Assembly (NCBI GenBank): GCA_007121375.1
Contig: SKLX01000069.1
Span: forward strand, 1 to 11,788
Direction of reading: 5' to 3'
DNA length: 11,788 nt
Source of the DNA: Bacillota bacterium
GTDB taxonomy: Bacteria > Bacillota > Dethiobacteria > SKNC01
The notes under the pieces: model-generated
Databases searched by the model: none
What the model was told of the DNA's origin: nothing
Seen by the model: only the letters and a program-made list of their open reading frames with translations
Shown here: in pieces, positions 1-5,316 of the stretch
How positions within the stretch are numbered: position 1 is the stretch's first letter
Layout of the letters: each line of letters starts with the position of its first letter
Made by a program: the position numbers and the translations under genes

Positions 1-1142
1 ATAATGCCATTATCTTGATCGGTTCTTGCATACCGCTCCATGCGACCGCTGCTACCCATGTTTATAAAGCTATACTTTACAGGAGGTGGACCATGTTCTG
101 TTTTCATTTCTTCTTCAGCAAGCAAAATTGTTACTTCCCCCAGTATATCTCCTTTCTTTAGAGGGGCTTTCAAGGGCTTTCCCACTTCTATCCTGTATTC
201 CAGGAGTTCTTCTTCTCCTACCTCCAGGGGGTAGGCAAATTCCCTGGCAGCTACCAGTTTTACTTTATCCCGGGTACCACCAGCGACTTCCCTTGTTTTA
301 ATAAACTGGTCTTTTTTGATTAAAGATTGAAGTTTCCAATTTTCGAAACCGTAGTCTAAAAGGGTTATGGTGTCCTGCCACATATCAGGAGCATTAAGGA
401 CCACCGCAACCAGCTGCCATGAATCCCTGGTAGCAGACCCCACAAAACATCGGCCAGCAGGAGTAGTCCAGCCCGTTTTCACTCCATCAGCCCCCTGATA
501 CATTTCCAGAAGCTTATTTTGGTTTCTTAAAAAACGGTCCCATTGATGGCCGGGCCAGGTAATTCTTTTTTCCCTGGTTTTAATAATTTCTCTAAATTCA
601 GGCAAATCCAGGGCTGAGCAAGTAATGAGCCCCAGGTCATAAGAAGTAGTGAAGTGCTCTTCATCATGGAGTCCGTGGGAATTTCTAAAGGTGGTGTTGA
701 AGGCCCCTATTTCCCTGGCTTTATCCGTCATCATTACAGAAAACCCTTCCACGGAACCTGCCAGGTGCTCGGCTATAACTGCACCGGCATCATTTCCTGA
801 CCTTAACATGAGACCAAATACCAGTTCTTCCAGGGTTTTCACCTCTCCCTCTTCCAGCCAGATAGAAGACCCCTCAACCCCAGCTGCCCTTTCACTTACC
901 ACGACCCGGCTTTTCAAATCTCCCCTTTCAATGGCTAACAAGCCTGTCATGATTTTAGTAGTACTGGCCATGGGAAGCCTTTCTTCATGATTTTTAGCAA
1001 ATAGAATCCTTCGGGAGGAGCGGTCCATTAAAACAGCCGCCTGGGCCGATATCTCCTCCTCCGTTAATGCTAAAGCAGAAAGAACTGATGAATTTAAAAT
1101 TAGAAAAAAAACTAAGATAGATAAAACAAGCTTTTTTCCCAT
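1..1142 (-). CDS. dacB: Sporulation-type D-alanyl-D-alanine carboxypeptidase (DacB/DacF-like, peptidase S11), 3' end cut by window edge
   Basis: Serine D,D-carboxypeptidase of the low-molecular-weight PBP5 family. It trims the terminal D-Ala of peptidoglycan pentapeptides outside the membrane, and in spore formers it adjusts cortex cross-linking. I translated 380 codons from ATG at 1142-1140; the frame is still open at base 1, so the C-terminus is missing, probably only slightly as the family runs about 380-400 aa. Residues 1-26 form a signal peptide (MGKKL, hydrophobic core, ending near SALA). The three active-site motifs are intact: SxxK as S60-T-T-K63, SxN as S115-G-N117, and KTG at 222-224. 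The shine-dalgarno GGGGAG lies 5 nt upstream. A terminator separates it from gerW, so it probably has its own promoter. The symbol rests on context (scpA-scpB upstream, as for B. subtilis dacB-spmA-spmB); DacF is the alternative. Confidence 0.88.
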   Translation of the reverse strand, partial: MGKKLVLSILVFFLILNSSVLSALALTEEEISAQAAVLMDRSSRRILFAKNHEERLPMASTTKIMTGLLAIERGDLKSRVVVSERAAGVEGSSIWLEEGEVKTLEELVFGLMLRSGNDAGAVIAEHLAGSVEGFSVMMTDKAREIGAFNTTFRNSHGLHDEEHFTTSYDLGLITCSALDLPEFREIIKTREKRITWPGHQWDRFLRNQNKLLEMYQGADGVKTGWTTPAGRCFVGSATRDSWQLVAVVLNAPDMWQDTITLLDYGFENWKLQSLIKKDQFIKTREVAGGTRDKVKLVAAREFAYPLEVGEEELLEYRIEVGKPLKAPLKKGDILGEVTILLAEEEMKTEHGPPPVKYSFINMGSSGRMERYARTDQDNGI

Positions 1143-1186
1143 TTCTTCTCCCCATCCTTCCACTAATATCTATTCAAAGGAGTTTA

Positions 1187-1194
1187 ATTTTATG
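1187..1194 (-). promoter_or_regulatory. Candidate sigma-E-like -10 element for the carboxypeptidase gene
   Basis: On the minus strand this reads CATAAAAT, one mismatch from the B. subtilis sigma-E -10 consensus CATACAAT, and lies about 45 nt before the ATG. The gene needs a promoter here because a terminator sits immediately upstream. The -35 region at the right distance is a poor match, roughly 4 of 7 positions. The assignment is an inference from DacB being sigma-E-controlled in Bacillus. Confidence 0.25.
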
Positions 1195-1212
1195 AAAAAT
1201 CACCTTAAAACA

Positions 1213-1240
1213 CAAAAAACACCTTCCAAATGAAGGTGTT
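1213..1240 (-). terminator. Rho-independent terminator after gerW
   Basis: Perfect 9-bp inverted repeat AACACCTTC (1218-1226) and GAAGGTGTT (1232-1240) around a 5-nt loop. Read on the minus strand, the stem is followed at once by a run of T (the complement of 1214-1219), as expected for an intrinsic terminator acting leftward. It closes the long unit ending in gerW, about 46 bp after the stop codon. The A-run on the opposite side would give a U-tract only in the minus direction, so it does not work as a plus-strand terminator. Confidence 0.85.
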
Positions 1241-1285
1241 AAAAAAATCTGTGTTGACTGGGAAAATATTTTTAAATATTTATTT

Positions 1286-1717
1286 TTAAATATTATAGTT
1301 GGGACCTTGAAAGGAGCTTTCCCCTTTTTTGAGCATGCTCTGGATCTGGTTAATAACCTGGGGGGTCAAATCAATGAGTCTATCCAAAAGAAGGTTATTA
1401 TCCACGGGAAGGAGCCGTACCTGGCCCTGGCCTACTACTAAAAAAGCTACCGGCTGGAGAGTAACCCCTCCTCCACTACCTCCGCCAAAGGGTAAATTAT
1501 TTTTTTCCTTATCATTCCCTGCCGGCTGCTGGTTTTCATCGGTAGTCTCGAATTCACTTCCGCCGGCAGCAAACCCAAAGGTTACCCGGGAAATGGGTAT
1601 TATCACACTCCCATCGGGAGTTTCTACCGGATCACCTACTATAGTGTTAACTTCAACCATTTCCTTTAAGCTTTCCATGGCTGTTTTCATCAAGCCTTGG
1701 ATTGGGTGGTCTTCCAT
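1286..1717 (-). CDS. gerW: GerW family sporulation protein (YtfJ)
   Basis: A 143-aa protein of the GerW/YtfJ family, a spore protein required in B. subtilis for proper germination; its biochemical role is not known to me. Family hallmarks are the N-terminal helix HPIQGLMKTAMESLKEMV (4-21), the strand SVIIPISRVTFGFAAGG (37-53), a central low-complexity segment (about 55-76) ending in the glycine-rich FGGGSGGGV (77-85), and the hydrophobic VAFLVVGQGQVRLLPV (90-105). There is no signal peptide. The start is ATG at 1717, with a good ribosome site AAGGGGGTGA about 8 nt upstream that lies inside the end of the preceding gene; the two genes overlap by 28 bp. It is the last gene before the terminator. 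The ytfI-ytfJ pairing matches Bacillus, where it is forespore-expressed; no such promoter is evident here. Confidence 0.93.
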   Translation of the reverse strand: MEDHPIQGLMKTAMESLKEMVEVNTIVGDPVETPDGSVIIPISRVTFGFAAGGSEFETTDENQQPAGNDKEKNNLPFGGGSGGGVTLQPVAFLVVGQGQVRLLPVDNNLLLDRLIDLTPQVINQIQSMLKKGESSFQGPNYNI

Positions 1718-2313
1718 TTTAGTGTTTCACCCCCTTGAAGTTTCAAATAAATCATTAAGGCCATTATCAAATAAAGATGGTACAAATATATAGAAAAGAG
1801 CCCTTGTATATCTACTCGCAAGTGGGGTTTTTTAAAATCCGGGTTAACCTGTAAATAAAAGCTAGAATCCTTAAAGATAAATGATTTTTTAAGAAGGGTG
1901 GCAGTATTACCTTTAGCCGCCCAGATAATTCCATAAACCATGCCCGTTTCCCCTGCATCTGAGAAACCAAAACTGGTAGACCAGTAAAAATGGGAACATT
2001 TAATTTGCTTTCTAAAAAATTTAAAAAACCCTCCCGGTTTTTTCAGGTTCCTTTTAACCTTTTTTAACTCCTTTAAATAAGAAAAAAAATAAATACTGTC
2101 TCTTTCCTTATTTTCTTCAAAGGCCTCCTCTGCCCTTTTTCCCACGGGAACCTCCAGTCTTAAGTTAACCAGGCCCCACAAAGCCCTTGCTTCTATTTTT
2201 ATGTGATTATATTTATTTTCCCGCAGAAATTTTATCTTTATACCCAGAGGGATCAAGTTAAAAGCCAAAAATACTATTAAAATTACTGGAAGGAGATACA
2301 TTAACTCTCTCAT
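1690..2313 (-). CDS. ytfI: DUF2953 protein, YtfI-like
   Basis: A 207-aa predicted membrane-anchored protein of the DUF2953 family, function unknown. An N-terminal transmembrane helix (about 5-23) is followed by a basic, soluble region with many Lys/Arg (80-105, RNLKKPGG), the conserved block around DAGETGMVYGIIWAAKG (119-135), and a second hydrophobic helix near the C-terminus (about 173-193). The family is nearly always next to gerW/ytfJ, as here, where the two reading frames overlap by 28 bp. The start is uncertain: ATG at 2313 has no shine-dalgarno at normal spacing, and a second in-frame ATG at codon 5 (2301) has only GAGAG a few bases upstream. I infer a role in the spore linked to GerW from context alone. 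Confidence 0.87.
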   Translation of the reverse strand: MRELMYLLPVILIVFLAFNLIPLGIKIKFLRENKYNHIKIEARALWGLVNLRLEVPVGKRAEEAFEENKERDSIYFFSYLKELKKVKRNLKKPGGFFKFFRKQIKCSHFYWSTSFGFSDAGETGMVYGIIWAAKGNTATLLKKSFIFKDSSFYLQVNPDFKKPHLRVDIQGLFSIYLYHLYLIMALMIYLKLQGGETLKWKTTQSKA

Positions 2314-2345
2314 AATCTATATTTTTTTAAAAAAAGCTCCGGGCT
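2314..2345 (-). promoter_or_regulatory. Unusual ytfI leader: displaced GGAG and a T7A7 palindrome
   Basis: In the 39-bp gap between scpB and ytfI, the only shine-dalgarno-like sequence (CGGAGC on the minus strand) is about 22 nt before the ATG, too far for normal use. A TTTTTTTAAAAAAA self-complementary run lies between them. If the run folds in the mRNA it would bring GGAG closer to the start codon. The alternatives are weak, coupled translation or a start at codon 5. Confidence 0.3.
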
Positions 2346-2352
2346 ATACTTC

Positions 2353-2886
2353 TTATTCTTCCTTATCTTCCAGGGAAGGCAGTTGGGAGAGATCCCTCAA
2401 CCCAAAATGTTTTAAAAACTCTCTGGTAGTGGCATAAAGTATAGGTCTTCCCAGAACCTCTTTTCTACCAGCCTCAGCAATCAAGTTAAGTTCTTTAAGC
2501 CTGTCCAGGACCTTATCCACCTTTACCCCCCGGATGGCTTCAATTTCCAAACGGGTTATGGGTTGTTTGTAAGCAATTATGGCCAGGGTTTCCATAGCGG
2601 CCTGGGAAAGGCCCTGACGGGCCCTCTCTCCCTGGAGCTTTTTAATGTAAGGTGCAAAGGAAGGCCTGGTAGACATTAAAAATCCCCCGGCCACCTCCCT
2701 TAATTCAAGACCGCTGTTTCTCTCCCTGTATTCATCCCTTAGCTCCCTGAAAAGATTTTTTATTTCCCCAGGGGTTAACCCCGTTATTTCTGATACTTTT
2801 TTTATCGTCACAGGTTCTCCAGCAGCAAAAAAAAGAGCTTCCAGGAGGGCTTTTTCTTTAACCAATTGTCCCCCACCTTTCTTCAT
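2353..2886 (-). CDS. scpB: Segregation and condensation protein ScpB
   Basis: ScpB is the winged-helix dimer (KITE family) subunit that binds the kleisin ScpA and so regulates the SMC complex, which compacts and segregates the chromosome in the cytoplasm. The first winged helix starts at ALLEALFFAAGEPVTIKKVS (13-32). The family signature in the second domain is clear: LSQAAMETLAIIAYKQPITR (93-112), then EIEAIRGV, D-x-VLDRLKELNLI and GRKEVLGRPILY (140-151). Length (177 aa) is typical. The longest frame begins at ATG 2886 but has no well-placed ribosome site (AGGAGA is 14 nt away). An in-frame TTG at 2865 has AAGGTGGGGG just before it and would give 170 aa and an 8-bp overlap with scpA; I consider that start at least as likely. 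Confidence 0.95.
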   Translation of the reverse strand: MKKGGGQLVKEKALLEALFFAAGEPVTIKKVSEITGLTPGEIKNLFRELRDEYRERNSGLELREVAGGFLMSTRPSFAPYIKKLQGERARQGLSQAAMETLAIIAYKQPITRLEIEAIRGVKVDKVLDRLKELNLIAEAGRKEVLGRPILYATTREFLKHFGLRDLSQLPSLEDKEE

Positions 2887-3643
2887 CCATATAGGAATTG
2901 TCTCCTACATTGTTACTGGTAACCAGAATAGGGCCAAACCCATATTTTTGCCAAACGGAAACTTTATTTAGTTTAACCAGGATTAACAAGGCAAAAAAAG
3001 TAACGATTAAAGAAGACCTGGTTCTCTGCCTCTCCAGGAGTTCCTCCAGTTCAGCCTTCTCTTTTTTATCCAAAAAGGAGATAATCTCCTCCATCTTTTG
3101 GGTGAGAGAAATCTCCTGGGGTAAAATCACCTCATGTTCTTCTTCCTGCAAGTTTTCCATAACCTTTTCCATGGAGGCGGTTAAATCTTTTAATGTCACC
3201 TTACCCATATATTCCTTAAGGTGGTTCCCCGCTGCCTTTTCTTCTTCAACCTTAACGGGGTGGTAAAAATATTTTTTTTCTTCCTCCTCCATTTTCTTCA
3301 TGATTTCTGCCGTGGATTTATACTTTCTGTACTCCAGCATCCTTTCAAAAAGCTCTTCCTCGGAAGAATAGTGAAGCCCTTCCCCTTCAGCTTCTTCCTC
3401 CCCTTGAAGGGAAACAGAAGGCAGAAGCCTCTGGGATTTTAGCTTCAAAAGGGTAGAAGCCATCACCAAAAAATCCCCGGCAATTTCCGGGTTAAATTCC
3501 TGGATTTTTTTAACATATTCCAGGTACTGGTAGGCAATCTGGCTTATGGATACCTGGTAAATGTCTATTTCCGCCTTTTTTACCAGATGGAAAAGAAGGT
3601 CAAAGGGACCTTCAAAGACATCAGTTTTAACCTTATATTCCAA
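2858..3643 (-). CDS. scpA: Segregation and condensation protein ScpA (kleisin)
   Basis: ScpA is the bacterial kleisin that bridges the SMC heads and recruits ScpB. The N-terminal SMC-neck-binding domain is plain: FEGPFDLLFHLVKKAEIDIY (10-29), then VSISQIAYQYLEYV and AGDFLVMASTLLKLKSQRLLP (55-75). A Glu-rich linker follows (82-130). The C-terminal winged helix is SLIVTFFALLILVKLNKVSV (211-230) followed by WQKYGFGPI. Length (261 aa) is normal. The start codon is TTG at 3643-3641, supported by GGGGAG 8 nt upstream and by the fact that the conserved EYKVKTDVFEGPFDLL begins at once. The gene follows trpS by 35 bp and overlaps scpB, as expected for subunits of one complex. Confidence 0.96.
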   Translation of the reverse strand: MEYKVKTDVFEGPFDLLFHLVKKAEIDIYQVSISQIAYQYLEYVKKIQEFNPEIAGDFLVMASTLLKLKSQRLLPSVSLQGEEEAEGEGLHYSSEEELFERMLEYRKYKSTAEIMKKMEEEEKKYFYHPVKVEEEKAAGNHLKEYMGKVTLKDLTASMEKVMENLQEEEHEVILPQEISLTQKMEEIISFLDKKEKAELEELLERQRTRSSLIVTFFALLILVKLNKVSVWQKYGFGPILVTSNNVGDNSYMDEERWGTIG

Positions 3644-3651
3644 AAGAACGT

Positions 3652-3657
3652 CTCCCC
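3652..3657 (-). promoter_or_regulatory. Ribosome binding site fixing a TTG start for scpA
   Basis: GGGGAG on the minus strand, 8 nt before TTG at 3643. No ATG or GTG lies between it and the conserved kleisin N-terminus, so it decides the non-ATG start. Confidence 0.75.
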
Positions 3658-3678
3658 TTTAAAGCTTTTCTTAAAAAT

Positions 3679-4662
3679 CTAAAGCCTCATGGCCTCCCTT
3701 ACCTGGGCCATAGTTTGAGAAGCTTTGTCCCAGGCCTTTTGTCGGCCTTCTTCTAGAATATTCATAATATACTGGGGATTTTTTTCCAGTTCCCGGCGCT
3801 TTTCATAAATAGGACGCAGGTATTCAATCATTTTTTCCGCCAGGTTATTTTTACACTGGACGCACCCTATTTTCCCTTTGCGGCATACCTCTTCTATTTC
3901 CTCCGTCCCCTGAAGATTAAAAATTTTATGGAAGGCATAAACGGTGCATACCTCCGGGTTCCCCGGATCATCCTTTCGAATTCTCTGGGGATCGGTAACC
4001 ATCATTCTCACCTTTTCCTTAATTTCCTGGGGTTCTGCCGACATGTTAATGGTATTACCGTAACTTTTACTCATCTTTCTACCATCAACCCCCGGGAGAA
4101 GCTTAACTGTATTTAAAAGGGTCCCGGGTTCAGGAAACACCTGGCCATAAAAATAGTTAAACCGGCGGGCTACTTCCCTGGTCAATTCAATATGGGGGGC
4201 CTGGTCTTCTCCCACCGGGACAACATCAGCCTTGTAAATAAGAATATCAGCCGCCTGAAGAAGGGGATAACCTAAAAACCCGTAGGTTGCCAGGTCCTTT
4301 TCCTTCAGCTGAACAATCTGATCTTTGTAGGTAGGACAGCGTTCCAGCCAGGAGAGGGGAGTTAGCATGGAAAGGAGAAGGTGAAGTTCTGCATGCTCTT
4401 TAACCTCCGACTGCCTGAATATAACACACTTTTCCGGGTCCAGGCCCGCGCTTAACCAGTCTATCACCATTTCTTTTATATTTCCCTTTACATCCCCCGG
4501 ATTTTCATAATCGGTAGTCAAGGCATGCCAGTCAACCACAGAAAAATAACAGTGGTATTCCTCCTGTAATTTCACCCAGTTATCCAGGGCTCCCAGTAAG
4601 TTCCCGAGCTGTAGGCGCCCCGTGGGACGCATACCGCTTAAAATTACTCCCTTTTTTTCCAT
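3679..4662 (-). CDS. trpS: Tryptophanyl-tRNA synthetase with a putative Fe-S cysteine motif
   Basis: Class I aminoacyl-tRNA synthetase charging tRNA-Trp. At 327 aa it has the usual bacterial length. The HIGH-equivalent is in SGMRPTGRLQLGNLLGAL (9-26), with LQLGN where many family members have LHLGN or TIGN. KMSKS is at 196-200 inside GRKMSKSYGN. The signatures GEDQAPHIELTREVARRFN (151-169) and GYPLLQAADILIYKADVVPVG (131-151) are intact. Four cysteines, C239, C260, C267 and C270, form C-x20-C-x6-C-x2-C, resembling the motif that holds a [4Fe-4S] cluster in Thermotoga maritima TrpRS. Whether a cluster forms here is inference. Start is ATG at 4662 with GGAGGAG about 8 nt upstream. The gene lies 24 bp after the protease gene, in the same operon. 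No T-box leader fits in this gap, so any tryptophan control would have to act from the distal promoter. Confidence 0.97.
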   Translation of the reverse strand: MEKKGVILSGMRPTGRLQLGNLLGALDNWVKLQEEYHCYFSVVDWHALTTDYENPGDVKGNIKEMVIDWLSAGLDPEKCVIFRQSEVKEHAELHLLLSMLTPLSWLERCPTYKDQIVQLKEKDLATYGFLGYPLLQAADILIYKADVVPVGEDQAPHIELTREVARRFNYFYGQVFPEPGTLLNTVKLLPGVDGRKMSKSYGNTINMSAEPQEIKEKVRMMVTDPQRIRKDDPGNPEVCTVYAFHKIFNLQGTEEIEEVCRKGKIGCVQCKNNLAEKMIEYLRPIYEKRRELEKNPQYIMNILEEGRQKAWDKASQTMAQVREAMRL

Positions 4663-4686
4663 AAATAGATCTCCTCCATCTGTCTT

Positions 4687-5313
4687 CTAGATAAATATTC
4701 CAAAGAAAACATTAGATATTGTTGCCATAAAAAAGTAAATATAAGAAGCCAAAGGCCAAATTATCATTCCAAAAGCGCCGGTGAAAACTAAAAGAATTAA
4801 CAACATGGGGCCAAACTGTTCCAGCTGGCGAAAATAATAATCATACCGGTAGGGCAACAAACCTGCCAGTATCTTTGAACCGTCCAGGGGCGGTATGGGC
4901 ATTAAATTAAAAATAGCCAGCAAAATATTATAAGTTACCAGGGCTCCCACCAGGGATATTAAGACATCATTATAAAAAAAAGCAAAAATAAATCCCTGTA
5001 CTATTAAAGCCACAAAAGCTAAAGCCAGGTTAACACCGGGTCCTGCCGCTGCCACCAGGAGCATACCCTGTTTCTTATCTCCCTGGAAATTCAAAGGGTT
5101 AACGGGAACGGGCTTGGCCCATCCAAATCCTGCAAACCACAACATCAATAAACCTATAGGATCCAGATGAACCATGGGATTTAAAGTCAACCTTCCCTGG
5201 AAGCGGGCAGTAGGGTCTCCCAATTGATTGGCTACATAACCATGGGCAAATTCATGAATAGTAAGTGCTATTAGTAAAGCAGGAATCCTGATGAGATAAT
5301 TTCCAAGTTCCAT
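4687..5313 (-). CDS. Site-2 protease family (M50) membrane metalloprotease, YwhC-like
   Basis: A 208-aa polytopic membrane zinc protease of the small M50/site-2 type that lacks PDZ or CBS domains. The zinc motif HExxH is H20-E-F-A-H24 in the first transmembrane helix. The second zinc ligand is the Asp of NLMPIPPLDGSKI (136-148), D144. AAAGPGVNLALAFVAL (88-103) is the conserved glycine/asparagine helix of the family. Further hydrophobic segments are near 115-140, 165-187 and 188-207. The substrate is unknown; relatives cleave membrane-embedded proteins. It starts 3 bp after the stop codon of the upstream tRNA nucleotidyltransferase fusion, so translation is probably coupled, and GGGGG in the end of that gene can serve as ribosome site. 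This family often neighbours trpS and scpAB in Clostridia, which suggests old synteny rather than a shared pathway. Confidence 0.93.
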   Translation of the reverse strand: MELGNYLIRIPALLIALTIHEFAHGYVANQLGDPTARFQGRLTLNPMVHLDPIGLLMLWFAGFGWAKPVPVNPLNFQGDKKQGMLLVAAAGPGVNLALAFVALIVQGFIFAFFYNDVLISLVGALVTYNILLAIFNLMPIPPLDGSKILAGLLPYRYDYYFRQLEQFGPMLLILLVFTGAFGMIIWPLASYIYFFMATISNVFFGIFI

Positions 5314-5316
5314 AGA

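Noticed and set aside
649..990. Plus-strand open frame of 113 codons
   Set aside because: Lies wholly inside the carboxypeptidase gene, antisense to the SxxK/SGN region; no family resemblance.
1254..1282. TTGACT on the plus strand 17 nt from TATTTA, promoter-like
   Set aside because: The -10 is weak and it would only drive antisense RNA with no gene on the plus strand.
1269..1294. Two copies of TTTTTAAATATT, 14 nt apart, at the gerW 3' end
   Set aside because: AT-only sequence partly inside the coding end and stop codon; easily arises by chance, with no further copies seen.
1329..1793. Plus-strand open frame of 154 codons antisense to gerW
   Set aside because: The minus-strand frame has clear GerW family motifs, a good ribosome site and a terminator; the plus frame is its shadow.
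4600..4635. LQLGN in place of LHLGN in the TrpRS HIGH-like motif as a defect
   Set aside because: This position varies naturally in TrpRS (for example TIGN in E. coli), and the rest of the active site is intact.
4663..4686. T-box or other tryptophan-responsive leader before trpS
   Set aside because: Only 24 bp separate trpS from the preceding stop codon, enough for the ribosome site alone.
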